A stretch of 52,973 nt of DNA from an uncultured Paracoccaceae bacterium (GTDB lineage: Bacteria > Pseudomonadota > Alphaproteobacteria > Rhodobacterales > Rhodobacteraceae). A model generated the notes under the pieces. That model was not told the origin of the DNA, did no database searches, and saw only the letters and a program-made list of their open reading frames with translations. The stretch is from the NCBI GenBank assembly GCA_937922155.1, contig CAKZVL010000152.1, positions 1 to 52,973 of the forward strand. The letters run 5' to 3'. Position numbers and translations under genes: made by a program. Below are positions 9,927 through 18,516 of this stretch, piece after piece; position 1 is the first letter of the stretch; each line of letters opens with the position of its first letter.

Positions 9927-10384
9927 CAAATATCGCCCAACTGCGCAACAAACTCTTTGGGCCCTTCAACACTTGCGATGTGGTGGTCCACCCCGGCATT
10001 CAGTGTCAACCGGATCGGGTTCGCCGGTTCTAATGGGCCAAGCCGATCTGGCCATTCGATCAAACAAATCACGGTTTCAAACGCAGCTTGCAGGCCCAGC
10101 TCAATGATCTCATGAACGCCGCCCAGCCGGTATAGATCGCAATGCCAAATATCCCCGTTTGGATGATCGTAAGTTTGCACAATCGTAAACGTGGGCGAGG
10201 GAACGTCGATCAGCAGCCCAAAACGATGTTGGATCAAACTACGACAAAAGTACGACTTTCCCGAACCAATGTCGCCAGACAGCAGAACACAATCCCCCGG
10301 GCGCAGCAGGTCTGAAAACTTCTCGGCGAGGTGTCGTGTATCTTCCTCAGTGGAAAGCATGAAAGTCTTGGCGTCCAATAACAT
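9926..10384 (-). CDS. tsaE: tRNA threonylcarbamoyladenosine biosynthesis ATPase TsaE
   Basis: TsaE (YjeE) is the small ATPase that works with TsaD and TsaB to add threonylcarbamoyl to A37 of ANN-decoding tRNAs. The 152-residue product has Walker A GDIGSGKS near residues 38-45, the family segment DVPSPTFTIVQTY, then DLYRLGGVHEIIELGL and a LIEWPDRLG segment. Its partner tsaD is in the same window but about 11 kb away in another unit. No Shine-Dalgarno sequence precedes the ATG at 10384; the ATG at 10360 is an alternative start with equally little support. It sits between the PAS-domain gene (40-base gap) and amgK (one-base overlap). Confidence 0.93.
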   Translation of the reverse strand: MLLDAKTFMLSTEEDTRHLAEKFSDLLRPGDCVLLSGDIGSGKSYFCRSLIQHRFGLLIDVPSPTFTIVQTYDHPNGDIWHCDLYRLGGVHEIIELGLQAAFETVICLIEWPDRLGPLEPANPIRLTLNAGVDHHIASVEGPKEFVAQLGDI

Positions 10385-10424
10385 TGGTTAAGAGTATTCG
10401 CCAATCTCATGGCCGCAAGCACAT

Positions 10425-12020
10425 TCAACGCATGGCGGGGATATTATCCTGACGCTCGACCAACCTGTTCATCACCATTGCGCTGCTGTGCTGCTTGGAG
10501 AATTTGACCATGATCATCCCACCACCAACAGATTGGACATGACAGACGATCTGTCGCCCATTGTTCAAAACAAAACTGTCGCGCCAAGGTGTCCTATCCG
10601 ATTGAGAATTGGCAAAAGATTCGATGCGCCTCCAAACCCGCGTTGGCGAACTCGACCGAGTCCAGGTCTCAAGTGCGCCGTGCAAATCCACTGTTTGGAG
10701 AACATCATGCGGCTCATCCCACATTTCTGCATAGGCCGCGTTCGACAGCACAAGTGAGGACGAATGAGAGAAAACCGCAATCGCATCTGGCAACGCATCC
10801 AGAACGGACTGACTTGTTTCCAACTCCCCACGGAACCGGCGTGTCAAGGATACCTCTGCACTGACATCTTCAAACAGCAACGCAATGGCCCCATCCAAAT
10901 GCGGCCGCCCCGTCACCCGAAACGTTTGCCCATCCGTCAGATTCCAAAGCTCGTGATAGGTGCCCAACTTTGCGTCATCGACCATCTGGGTTAACCCAAT
11001 ACGCCACGCTGTATAATCCTTCGGTTCCGGCAATTTGCCCGTCTCACGCAGTTGATCCAACACCGCCTCAATCGAAGGACGCGCGCTCAGCAGATTAATC
11101 GACAGCCCTGTCATCTGAACAAGCGCCGGGTTGAACATGCTCAAATTGTGGGACCGATCAAAAATTGCCAACCCAATCGAAAGCTGAGCAAAGGTCTTCG
11201 AAAACGTCTGGATAAACGCTTTTTGATCCCGCTCTGAACGCACCTGATCATTGGCATCCGACGCCACATGCAACGTCCCGTTTGCATTGGGAATGCTGGT
11301 AATATTGAACCAATGCTCCGCATCGTCCTTCGACAAAACAAGTGGCAGCGTGCTTTTCTGCGCAAACTCAGAATGTCTTGGGGGTCGCTTAAGGTCGTCA
11401 AAAAGCGGCTTTGCCGGCCAGATTGGAACGTCGATCTCTTGGTGCGGGTTGGCCCTGTCAGCATAGGACAAATAGGCACGACTGCACCACGTAACTTTGC
11501 CATCGTCATCTTCTTGCCAGATCAACTGCGGTGCGTCATGGGCGACTGTGCGCAACAATTCCAACTCTCGCAGCAACGACAGCTGATCTAGTCGGTGCAA
11601 AACATCGCGGGTCGTGGCAGGATCAATACCTTGCACCGTCAATCGGATCCGCGTCCCAGTCCGCTCTGCCGTTAGCGAAACATCTGGATTCACCTTGGAC
11701 CGACAGCTTTCAACGCCATTGTCTGGGATGTCAGATAAAAACGCCTCAACACTCGGAAACTCCTCGCTCAATATCAGCAATGTCGCTTCCCAATCGGGCA
11801 TATTATCAAGCTTCTTTGCAATCAGCTCTTCAGCCCCATCAGAGGCATGCTGCAATGTCATCCCCTCAAACAAAAACGACGGCGCAAACTTAGATGTACC
11901 CTGCGCGCCCTTGTATCGGGCAAGCCTCCGGGTTGGATCAAAGAGCCAATAGACAATCGCAGCGATCAAAATCGCAACAAAGCTGCAAACAACCAATTCT
12001 TGAAAAGTCACAAAAGACAT
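10425..12020 (-). CDS. Membrane-anchored PAS-domain protein in the regB operon, without a kinase domain
   Basis: The 531-residue product starts with one membrane helix (about residues 8-28) and a short basic segment. After a region of unknown fold (about 55-150) come what look like three PAS-type domains: around 160-245 (HDAPQLIWQEDDDGKVTW), 275-375 (FAQLSIGLAIFDRSHNLSMF) and 395-505 (VLDALPDAIAVFSHSSSLVL). I find no histidine-kinase H-box, no DGxG ATP-binding motif and no GGDEF, EAL or response-regulator motif, so it looks like a sensor or scaffold without its own catalytic output. It follows regB by 53 bases on the same strand, which suggests cotranscription and a possible link to redox signalling. 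Ligand and partner unknown. Confidence 0.85.
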   Translation of the reverse strand: MSFVTFQELVVCSFVAILIAAIVYWLFDPTRRLARYKGAQGTSKFAPSFLFEGMTLQHASDGAEELIAKKLDNMPDWEATLLILSEEFPSVEAFLSDIPDNGVESCRSKVNPDVSLTAERTGTRIRLTVQGIDPATTRDVLHRLDQLSLLRELELLRTVAHDAPQLIWQEDDDGKVTWCSRAYLSYADRANPHQEIDVPIWPAKPLFDDLKRPPRHSEFAQKSTLPLVLSKDDAEHWFNITSIPNANGTLHVASDANDQVRSERDQKAFIQTFSKTFAQLSIGLAIFDRSHNLSMFNPALVQMTGLSINLLSARPSIEAVLDQLRETGKLPEPKDYTAWRIGLTQMVDDAKLGTYHELWNLTDGQTFRVTGRPHLDGAIALLFEDVSAEVSLTRRFRGELETSQSVLDALPDAIAVFSHSSSLVLSNAAYAEMWDEPHDVLQTVDLHGALETWTRSSSPTRVWRRIESFANSQSDRTPWRDSFVLNNGRQIVCHVQSVGGGMIMVKFSKQHSSAMVMNRLVERQDNIPAMR

Positions 12021-12073
12021 ACATCACCCCGATCCTGATCATGCAAAGATCGGCGACGAAGGTTAATTCTAAA

Positions 12074-13483
12074 TTAAGCGCTCGTTCGGGTTTCAAAAGG
12101 TTTGTTTTCGCCCAATCCACCCGGCGTTTGGGTCAATCCAATATCAATCTGTTCACGCGACCACCGCACGACAACAACCGCGCCGCCAGTTGCCTGACCA
12201 GCCCACCCCGTTTCACCATGCCGACGGCCATTGCTAAACGACAATGTGGCACCTGATCGCTCCAATAGCGTCTTGGCGATAAACAGACCCAAGCCCATAC
12301 CCTCATATCCCGGTCGGCTTGTTGCATCGGCGCCGGTCCGCCTACGTCGAACAAAAGGGTCGCCAATCCGTCCAATGACAGATTGCGGAAAGCCGGGGCC
12401 ATCATCTTCGATTGTGATCGTGATGTCTTTTGCTGTCCAGTTGGCTTCGATATCCACATGCGCATCGGCAAAATCGACAGCGTTTTGAATGAGGTTTCTG
12501 AGCCCGTGAATAATCTCGGGTCGGCGCGCGATTGTTGGTTGATCCTGCAAATTGCTTTCCTCTGCAGTTACTTCCATCACCACCTGTTTGCCTCGGTTCA
12601 GATGCGGCTCTGCCGCTTCATCCATCACCGCCTGCAAGGGTGCTGTGCGCAAATGCAAATCGTCTTTTCCAGCGCGCCCCATCGAATGTAAAATCTCGCG
12701 ACATCTCTCCGCTTGGTCCCGGATCAAAACAGCATCTTCCAAAAGCTCTGGTTGGTTTTCCAGCTCTTCCATCAACTCACTGCTGACCAATTTGATGGTC
12801 GCCAGCGGCGTGCCAAATTCATGCGCCGCCGCTGCAACAACACCGCCAAGATCCGTCAGCTTTTGTTCACGCGCCAGCGCAAGCTGCGTTGCCACCAACG
12901 CATCCCCCATTGCATGCATCTCATCAATAACTTGCCGCGCGTAAAACGACAGAAACAACACTCCCACAAAAAGGGCGACCCAAAACCCAAACTGAAACAG
13001 AAACGGCATGGTCAAAATTTCACCCGCGCTTGTGCGAATTGGGATATGCGCGATGCCAATCAAACTGACCAATCCAATGGCGATGCACCCCACCAACACC
13101 ATGCTGCCGATCCCCAGAACAGTGGCCGCAATTGTCACAGGGGCCAAAATCAGCAGCGCAAAAGGATTGTTCAAACCCCCAGTCAGATAAAGCAAGAGAC
13201 TAAGCTGCACGATGTCGAAAACCAGCATCAAGGTGGCTTCACGCCCCGACAAACGCTTGTTCTTGGGGTACAGGAAAATCGAAAACAGATTGGCCAAGAC
13301 AGAGCAAATGATAATCAAGGACGCCGCGCCAACCTCAAGCTGCAAGTCAAAAAACCAGACAGCGACAAAAATCGCCCCAACCTGACCGGCGATTGCGATC
13401 CATCGCAAAATGACAAGCGTGCGCAAACGCACCCAGTTGCTACGCTGATGCTTTTGAAAAACTTGAAACTCTGAATCTGACAT
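12074..13483 (-). CDS. regB: Redox-sensing histidine kinase RegB/PrrB
   Basis: Membrane sensor kinase of the RegB-RegA (PrrBA, ActSR) global redox system, which controls respiration, photosynthesis and carbon or nitrogen fixation genes in this group. The 469-residue product has about six membrane helices (residues 25-180) including the quinone-sensing GGLNNPF segment at 102-108. The H-box AAAAHEFGTPLATIKL places the phosphoacceptor at His221. The redox-active cysteine is visible as Cys261 in QAERCREIL. The N box (about 330-336), the G1 box DGPGF (361-365) and GMGLGLF (395-401) complete the ATPase domain. senC diverges 84 bases away and regA lies beyond it, the usual layout. The C-terminal 20 residues or so show no motif. 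Confidence 0.97.
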   Translation of the reverse strand: MSDSEFQVFQKHQRSNWVRLRTLVILRWIAIAGQVGAIFVAVWFFDLQLEVGAASLIIICSVLANLFSIFLYPKNKRLSGREATLMLVFDIVQLSLLLYLTGGLNNPFALLILAPVTIAATVLGIGSMVLVGCIAIGLVSLIGIAHIPIRTSAGEILTMPFLFQFGFWVALFVGVLFLSFYARQVIDEMHAMGDALVATQLALAREQKLTDLGGVVAAAAHEFGTPLATIKLVSSELMEELENQPELLEDAVLIRDQAERCREILHSMGRAGKDDLHLRTAPLQAVMDEAAEPHLNRGKQVVMEVTAEESNLQDQPTIARRPEIIHGLRNLIQNAVDFADAHVDIEANWTAKDITITIEDDGPGFPQSVIGRIGDPFVRRRRTGADATSRPGYEGMGLGLFIAKTLLERSGATLSFSNGRRHGETGWAGQATGGAVVVVRWSREQIDIGLTQTPGGLGENKPFETRTSA

Positions 13484-13567
13484 ATCAGGATTGTGATCCG
13501 TTTCGTTTGCTCTGTCATTGATTTAATGGCAGGAGCAGAAGATCAATGATCAACTGGGATATTTCGG

Positions 13568-14164
13568 ATGAGCAGAACCTTAGTGATTGTCGCAGTGGGG
13601 GGTGTCGCAGCGTTGCTTGGTGGCACACTTGCCGCCACCATGAGAGAGGCGCCAAACTGTTCAGGCGGCGCAATCGCTGGCGGATCAATCGGCGGACCAT
13701 TTGAACTGATCGATGAAACAGGGCGCACCGTCACAGACACCGACGTCATCACAGAACCAACGATTATCTACTTTGGCTACACCTTCTGCCCTGATGTTTG
13801 TCCCATCGATTCCGCGCGAAACGCCACAGTCGTTGATATCCTTGATGAACGCGGGATCAGTGCAACACCGGTCTTCATCACAATTGACCCTGAACGTGAC
13901 ACGGTCGAGATCGTGCGCGACTACACCGAAAACTTTCACCCCAAAATGATAGGCCTAACCGGTGACGATGCCCAGGTCAGCGCCGCCGCCCGCGCATACC
14001 GCGTTGTCTACAGTCAGGCGGATGATGATCCTGAATTTTATCTGATGAACCACTCTGTCTTTAGCTATTTGGTCACACCAGAAGACGGGTTCGTGGATTT
14101 CTTTAGACGCGAAACAGGTCCCGAAGAAATCGCGGAACGCGTCGCCTGCCATGTCGGATCCTAG
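13568..14164 (+). CDS. senC: SCO1/SenC family copper chaperone
   Basis: SenC/PrrC proteins are membrane-anchored, periplasm-facing thioredoxin-like copper chaperones for cytochrome c oxidase assembly, and have been linked to redox signalling through RegB. The 198-residue product has an N-terminal membrane anchor (about residues 4-23), then the copper-binding FGYTFCPDVCP motif (CxxxC near residues 74-78) and a distal histidine in MNHSVFSYLV. The order senC divergent from regB and followed by regA matches the classical locus. The ATG at 13568 has only a weak GGGAT upstream; no better in-frame start is available. A 313-base gap with a repeat element separates it from regA. Confidence 0.96.
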   Translation: MSRTLVIVAVGGVAALLGGTLAATMREAPNCSGGAIAGGSIGGPFELIDETGRTVTDTDVITEPTIIYFGYTFCPDVCPIDSARNATVVDILDERGISATPVFITIDPERDTVEIVRDYTENFHPKMIGLTGDDAQVSAAARAYRVVYSQADDDPEFYLMNHSVFSYLVTPEDGFVDFFRRETGPEEIAERVACHVGS

Positions 14165-14245
14165 ATCAGGCTGAAGTCGCGGCCAAAATCCCAGAAACCA
14201 AAATCGACGTCATTCATACAAATTAACCATGTGGAGTCGCACGGT

Positions 14246-14387
14246 GCGTTAATGCCGTAATTTCGGCATCAACGGTGTACAGGTTGTGTACGCGGTGTGT
14301 ACAGGCTGTGACTCTGAATTTCCGAACAAACATTGAGGTTAACCCCGATTCTCAGCACATGACCTGTGGTGTACACCAAACCGTTGC
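14246..14387 (+). repeat. Dispersed 142-bp intergenic element, copy A
   Basis: This segment matches, in reverse orientation, 46803-46944. Both copies begin with GCGTTAA, have an inverted repeat, then an array of GTGTAC-type units spaced by about 11 bases (core GTGTACGCGGTGTGTACA), then a conserved tail ending TTAACCCCGATTCT and, after a less conserved 18-19 bases, GTACACC and CGTTGC. By hand count 61 of 71 positions agree without a gap over 14282-14352. Both copies are 142 bp long. It is non-coding and its role is unknown. Confidence 0.8.
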
Positions 14388-14423
14388 ACCAATCGCGCGC
14401 GGGGCCATTGTTTTCGGCCTTAG

Positions 14424-14451
14424 TTGACGGCAGGGTCCGGAGAGCTATTTT
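14424..14451 (+). promoter_or_regulatory. Candidate regA promoter
   Basis: TTGACG (14424-14429) and TATTTT (14446-14451) are spaced by 16 bases, a good sigma-70-type arrangement. A start near 14458 would leave a leader of about 20 bases containing the ribosome site AGAGGAAA. The call rests on sequence match alone. Confidence 0.45.
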
Positions 14452-14477
14452 TTCTTACAAAGAGGAAATAATGCGAC

Positions 14478-15029
14478 ATGGCACTCGAAATGCACGATCT
14501 CGGACCTGACCCAAGCTTGTTGTTGGTCGACGATGATGAAGCGTTCTTGAAACGTTTATCAAAGGCCATGGAAAAGCGCGGATTCAAAGTGGAAATGGCA
14601 GAATCCGTCGCTGCTGGTAAGGCAATCGCCACAGCCCGCCCGCCCGCCTACGCCGTCGTGGATCTTCGGCTCGAAGACGGCAGCGGCCTCGATGTCGTTG
14701 AAACGCTGCGCGCGCGCCGCGCCGAAAGCCGGATCGTTGTTCTGACAGGCTACGGCGCAATCGCAACAGCCGTCGCCGCCGTAAAATTCGGCGCAACCGA
14801 CTACCTTGCCAAACCTGCAGACGCGACCGATGTCACAAACGCATTACTGGCCACAAGTGACCAACCACCCCCGCCACCAGAAAACCCGATGAGCGCGGAC
14901 CGCGTCCGCTGGGAACACATCCAACGCATCTACGAACTCTGCGACAGGAACGTAAGCGAAACAGCACGACGGCTGAACATGCACCGGCGAACCTTGCAAC
15001 GTATCTTGGCAAAACGCTCACCACGATAG
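14478..15029 (+). CDS. regA: Redox response regulator RegA/PrrA/ActR
   Basis: DNA-binding partner of RegB. The 183-residue product has a receiver domain (about residues 13-127) with the acidic pocket LLVDDDE, the phosphoacceptor aspartate in YAVVDLRLEDGSGL (about Asp62), the conserved threonine in VVLTGYGAIATA and the lysine in YLAKPAD. A proline linker (QPPPPPEN) leads to a Fis-type helix-turn-helix at the C-terminus (NVSETARRLNMHRRTLQRIL), which is nearly invariant in this family. AGAGGAAATA precedes the ATG at 14478; the ATG seven bases upstream is out of frame. The response regulator stands apart from regB, with senC and the repeat-bearing gap between them. Confidence 0.97.
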   Translation: MALEMHDLGPDPSLLLVDDDEAFLKRLSKAMEKRGFKVEMAESVAAGKAIATARPPAYAVVDLRLEDGSGLDVVETLRARRAESRIVVLTGYGAIATAVAAVKFGATDYLAKPADATDVTNALLATSDQPPPPPENPMSADRVRWEHIQRIYELCDRNVSETARRLNMHRRTLQRILAKRSPR

Positions 15030-15112
15030 GCATGGGATAACTCCCTGTTTGATCCTCTGGCTGTGTGCGTATATGAGCCAACGCCAGACGCATCAGCGAT
15101 GGGATACTTGCA

Positions 15113-15967
15113 ATGCTTACGGTCATCATTCCTGCCCACAATGAAGAAGGCTACATTGGCCGCTGCTTGAAATCCGTTCTGGATCAGACAGTTACGCCCG
15201 ACCAAACTGGTGGGCTTCAGATTATCGTTGCGGTGAACGGAACAACCGATGGAACAGTCGCAGAGGCATCCGCCTTCACCGACCAAGCGAAAGTCGCAGG
15301 TTGGACGCTAGATGTTCTCGACATCAAAGAGGGCGGCAAACCCATCGCCCTAAACAAAGGCGACGCCGCCGCCGGACCAATGGCCGAGGGCGACAGCCGC
15401 ATCTATTTGGACGCAGACATCGTCATGGATGCCGAAGTTTTCGCGCAGATCCATGACGCACTTTCAAAACCGACACCGGCCTACGCCAGCGGCCAAATGG
15501 TCGTCACCGAAGCACAAAGCTGGGTCACACGAAAATTCATCCACCTTTGGCGCCGGGTCCCCTTTATGGCCACATCCGGTGCAACTGGCGCTGGGCTCTT
15601 TGCGGTCAACGCAGCAGGTCGCAAACGCTGGGGTGAATTTCCATCCATCATCGCCGATGACAGTTTCGTCCGATTGCAATTCGAACCCCACGAACGCACA
15701 GCCGTCGCCGCCTCGTTCTACTGGCCCCCTGTCGAAGGTTTCAAAGCGTTGGTAAAGGTCCGCCGCCGCCAAGACGCGGGTGGCGCACAAATTGCAGAAC
15801 TCTACCCCGACCTCGTCGCCAACGAAGGCAAAGCACCGGTAAAGCCAAAAGATCACCTAAAACTGTTCTTAGGCTCGCCGCTCAGCTACGCGGTCTACGT
15901 CACGGTCATGTTGGCTGTGAAATTTGGCGCAACGTCGAACCAAACGGAATGGACGCGCGGCCGCTAA
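15113..15967 (+). CDS. Family 2 glycosyltransferase
   Basis: A 284-residue GT-A fold glycosyltransferase. It opens with MLTVIIPAHNEEGYIGRCL, the family 2 nucleotide-binding start, followed by KPIALNKGDAA and the DxD metal site YLDADIVMD (Asp100-Asp102). A later IIADDSFVRLQ supplies the acidic acceptor-site residues. The last 40 residues contain one hydrophobic stretch (YAVYVTVMLAVKFG) that may touch the membrane. Donor and acceptor cannot be told from the sequence; family members add sugars to cell-surface polysaccharides or lipids. It stands alone downstream of regA with an 83-base gap and converges with the GNAT gene. Confidence 0.9.
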   Translation: MLTVIIPAHNEEGYIGRCLKSVLDQTVTPDQTGGLQIIVAVNGTTDGTVAEASAFTDQAKVAGWTLDVLDIKEGGKPIALNKGDAAAGPMAEGDSRIYLDADIVMDAEVFAQIHDALSKPTPAYASGQMVVTEAQSWVTRKFIHLWRRVPFMATSGATGAGLFAVNAAGRKRWGEFPSIIADDSFVRLQFEPHERTAVAASFYWPPVEGFKALVKVRRRQDAGGAQIAELYPDLVANEGKAPVKPKDHLKLFLGSPLSYAVYVTVMLAVKFGATSNQTEWTRGR

Positions 15968-15970
15968 GGT

Positions 15971-16444
15971 CTAAAGCTCAAAACGCTTTATCACCCGATC
16001 CACCACTGTTCCGTCCTTGCGGGTATGATCGCCCTTGATCAGATCAAAATCCTGAAAACCCATCTTGGTATAATAGGCCAGACCACCGGTATTGTCCGAC
16101 GTTATCATCGCCAAGATCGCCTTGGCACCATTCGCACGGGCGGCGGCTAATGTTCCCTCAAACAACGCACGACCCGCGCCCTTGATCGGGTTAACACGGT
16201 CCGTAAAGCTCCCTATCGAATAGATGCCGGGTTCAATTTCAAAACAGGCCTGAAAGCCGACAACACATTGATTATCAACAGCAACCAGCGTTGTTGCTGG
16301 TTCTTCCAAGTACTTCTGGGTCAGCCCGGCAACGGTATAAGGTTCTTCATATGCCGTTGATCCCCCAGCTGCGATAATCGGGTTCAATATCGCAACGCAT
16401 GCTGGGATGTCTACTTTGGTCGTTTGGCGAACAATCAGTGTCAT
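15971..16444 (-). CDS. GNAT family N-acetyltransferase
   Basis: A 157-residue GNAT-fold acyltransferase. The N-terminal VRQTTKVDIPACVAILNPII is the usual first strand and helix, and PIKGAGRALFEGTLAAARANGA covers motif A, where acetyl-CoA normally binds, although the typical RGxGIG loop is altered to KGAGR. YYTKMGFQD is the conserved C-terminal hairpin. It resembles phosphinothricin-acetyltransferase-like GNATs (the early LNPIIA and TAYEEP segments), but the acceptor is unknown. It starts inside the stop codon of the HD-domain gene (ATGA), so the two are almost certainly one operon. Confidence 0.88.
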   Translation of the reverse strand: MTLIVRQTTKVDIPACVAILNPIIAAGGSTAYEEPYTVAGLTQKYLEEPATTLVAVDNQCVVGFQACFEIEPGIYSIGSFTDRVNPIKGAGRALFEGTLAAARANGAKAILAMITSDNTGGLAYYTKMGFQDFDLIKGDHTRKDGTVVDRVIKRFEL

Positions 16445-17031
16445 AGTTTATCAATCAACTCTTGATGGCGCTGTGTGAAATCGCGGCGCACGTCCATCGG
16501 TGGGCGTAGCCGGATAGAAAGATCAGCTGCTACGTTCGGGTCAGTTTTGCCGAAAAGCTTATCGGCCTCTGCAATTGTAAAGCCAGCGATCTGAACGGCT
16601 TCCATCCATGCACTGACCTTATCTGCCTTCTTGATCTGTCGTTTGATCGTTTGTGGAATTTTGGCCGGTAAGCCGAACCGCAAATGAATGGCTGCTGTCA
16701 AACGGTCGTCTAGGTCCTCGTACCCCGGACCAACCGCCGCCTTTACCGGGCTGATCATATCACCAATCACATACTCCGGCGCATCATGCAGCAGGGCCGC
16801 CAACTGCCATTTGATTTCTGACTTCGGGTACAATCGGTTAAACAGCTCCAACACCAACAACGAATGCTCAGCCACAGAATACGCATAGTCGCCCTGCGTT
16901 TGCCCATTCCAGCGCGCAACAAATGATAGCCCGTGGGCGATGTCCTCGATCTCGATATCAACCGGCGTCGGGTCCAGCAGATCAAGCCGGCGACCGGACA
17001 ACATTCTTTGCCATGCTCTTGTTTGTGCCAT
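16441..17031 (-). CDS. HD-domain phosphohydrolase (YfbR-like)
   Basis: A 196-residue HD-superfamily metal-dependent phosphohydrolase. The metal-binding residues appear as AEHSLLVLEL and LLHDAPEYVIGDM, with a later acidic segment (KKADKVSAWMEA). This layout is that of YfbR-type proteins, which are 5'-nucleotidases active on deoxynucleoside monophosphates. I moved the start to the ATG at 17031, which has AGGGGGTC upstream; the frame opens at 17076 but the extra 15 residues overlap the region facing ahcY. The gene diverges from ahcY across 93 bases. Substrate is inferred from the family. Confidence 0.88.
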   Translation of the reverse strand: MAQTRAWQRMLSGRRLDLLDPTPVDIEIEDIAHGLSFVARWNGQTQGDYAYSVAEHSLLVLELFNRLYPKSEIKWQLAALLHDAPEYVIGDMISPVKAAVGPGYEDLDDRLTAAIHLRFGLPAKIPQTIKRQIKKADKVSAWMEAVQIAGFTIAEADKLFGKTDPNVAADLSIRLRPPMDVRRDFTQRHQELIDKL

Positions 17032-17124
17032 GCGACCCCCTAGGTTCTTCGTAAGCGACTTACCGTTGTTGAACATTCCCGCCCGTGGTATCGCGCAGAA
17101 AATCTATCGCAAAGGATCGCCCGG

Positions 17125-18513
17125 ATGGCAAAGGACTATATCGTTAAAGACATCGCGCTTGCTGAGTTTGGGCGTAAAGAACTGGATATCGCCGAAACGG
17201 AAATGCCGGGTTTGATGGCGCTACGTGCGGAATATGGCGATAGCAAACCTCTGGCAGGGGGCCGTATTGTTGGCTCCCTCCACATGACGATCCAGACCGC
17301 TGTTTTGATCGAAACGCTAGTTGAATTGGGCGCCGACGTGCGCTGGGCGTCGTGCAACATCTTTTCTACGCAAGACCACGCCGCTGCCGCCATTGCAGCA
17401 GGTGGTACGCCTGTTTTTGCGATCAAAGGCCAAAGCCTTGAAGAACATTGGGACTACCTCGACAAATCCTTCATGTTCCCAGATGGGGCAAACATGATCC
17501 TCGACGATGGTGGCGACGCCACATTGTATATTCTTCTCGGCGCGCGGGCCGAAGCGGGTGAAGACATCATCCCTGTGCCGCAGTCCGAGGAAGAGGAAGC
17601 CATCAAAGCGCAGATCAAAAAACGCATGGCAGAATCTCCCGGTTGGTTCACCAAAACCCGCGCAGCGATCAAAGGCGTGTCCGAGGAAACGACAACAGGT
17701 GTTCATCGCCTCTACGATCTGCACAAAAACGGTCAACTGCCGTTCCCCGCGATCAACGTGAATGACTCTGTCACCAAGTCAAAATTCGACAACAAATACG
17801 GCTGCAAAGAATCCCTCGTCGACGGCATCCGCCGCGCAACCGACACGATGATGGCAGGCAAGGTCGCCGTCGTCATGGGATACGGCGATGTGGGCAAGGG
17901 GTCAGCGGCGTCTTTGCAGGGCGCCGGAGCGCGCGTGAAAGTCACCGAGGTTGACCCGATTTGCGCGCTCCAAGCGGCAATGGATGGATTCGAAGTCGTC
18001 CTCCTCGAAGATGTCGTGGATAGCGCAGACATCTTCATCACGACCACCGGCAACAAAGATGTCATTCGCATCGAACACCTGCGCGAAATGAAAGACATGG
18101 CCATCGTTGGGAACATCGGCCACTTTGACAATGAAATTCAGGTCGCAGCGCTGAAAAATCACAAATGGACGAACATCAAAGAACAGGTCGACATGATCGA
18201 AATGCCAAACGGCAATCGCTTGATCCTGCTGTCCGAAGGGCGCCTGTTGAACCTTGGCAATGCCACGGGCCACCCGTCGTTCGTGATGTCGGCATCATTC
18301 ACAAATCAGGTCCTCGCGCAGATGGAATTGTGGAACAACGGTGACGCTTACGAAGTCGGCGTTCACATCTTACCCAAGCATTTGGATGAAAAGGTCGCAC
18401 GCCTGCACCTTGATCGGATCGGCGTTAAGCTGACAGAGCTTAAGAAGGACCAAGCGGATTACATTGGTGTCACGGTCGAAGGGCCGTTCAAGCCCGAGCA
18501 TTACCGTTACTAA
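17125..18513 (+). CDS. ahcY: Adenosylhomocysteinase
   Basis: Reversibly hydrolyses S-adenosylhomocysteine to adenosine and homocysteine in the activated methyl cycle; cytoplasmic, NAD-dependent and tetrameric. The 462-residue product is full length. Substrate-domain signatures [13 protein letters not shown] and [15 protein letters not shown] are followed by the catalytic region [13 protein letters not shown], the Rossmann loop [16 protein letters not shown], and [10 protein letters not shown]. The C-terminus [11 protein letters not shown] carries the lysine and tyrosine that reach the neighbouring subunit's NAD. AAAGGATCG precedes the ATG. I looked at the 93-base leader for a riboswitch and could not make a convincing fold. 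Confidence 0.98.
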   Translation: MAKDYIVKDIALAEFGRKELDIAETEMPGLMALRAEYGDSKPLAGGRIVGSLHMTIQTAVLIETLVELGADVRWASCNIFSTQDHAAAAIAAGGTPVFAIKGQSLEEHWDYLDKSFMFPDGANMILDDGGDATLYILLGARAEAGEDIIPVPQSEEEEAIKAQIKKRMAESPGWFTKTRAAIKGVSEETTTGVHRLYDLHKNGQLPFPAINVNDSVTKSKFDNKYGCKESLVDGIRRATDTMMAGKVAVVMGYGDVGKGSAASLQGAGARVKVTEVDPICALQAAMDGFEVVLLEDVVDSADIFITTTGNKDVIRIEHLREMKDMAIVGNIGHFDNEIQVAALKNHKWTNIKEQVDMIEMPNGNRLILLSEGRLLNLGNATGHPSFVMSASFTNQVLAQMELWNNGDAYEVGVHILPKHLDEKVARLHLDRIGVKLTELKKDQADYIGVTVEGPFKPEHYRY

Positions 18514-18516
18514 TCC

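Larger units (their letters stand above)
14165..14477 (+). other. Intergenic region senC-regA (313 bp)
   Basis: No gene fits here. It contains, in order, a small hairpin (ATGCCG 14252-14257 pairing with CGGCAT 14264-14269), a phased GTGTAC-type repeat array and conserved tail that recur elsewhere in the window (listed as a repeat), a perfect 10-bp palindrome GGTGTACACC (14368-14377), and a plausible promoter for regA close to its start. Confidence 0.7.

Noticed and set aside
12713-13474. Long open frame (253 residues) on the plus strand opposite regB
   Set aside because: It lies entirely within regB, which has full family signatures on the minus strand. The predicted protein is rich in Gln, His, Arg and Pro without any domain pattern, typical of an antisense frame.
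13516-13548. FNR-like or other operator (CATTGAT...ATCAATG) between regB and senC
   Set aside because: The arms are 19 bases apart, and no TTGAT-N4-ATCAA arrangement is present. It could be a loose inverted repeat by chance.
14246-14352. CtrA binding sites suggested by GTTAA and TTAACC at both ends of the repeat element
   Set aside because: The TTAA motifs are not separated by seven bases as in the classical CtrA site, so only half-sites are present.
17032-17124. Possible SAH or SAM riboswitch upstream of ahcY
   Set aside because: The leader is 93 bases and shared with a divergent gene. I could not form the conserved core or a pseudoknot, so I do not report it.
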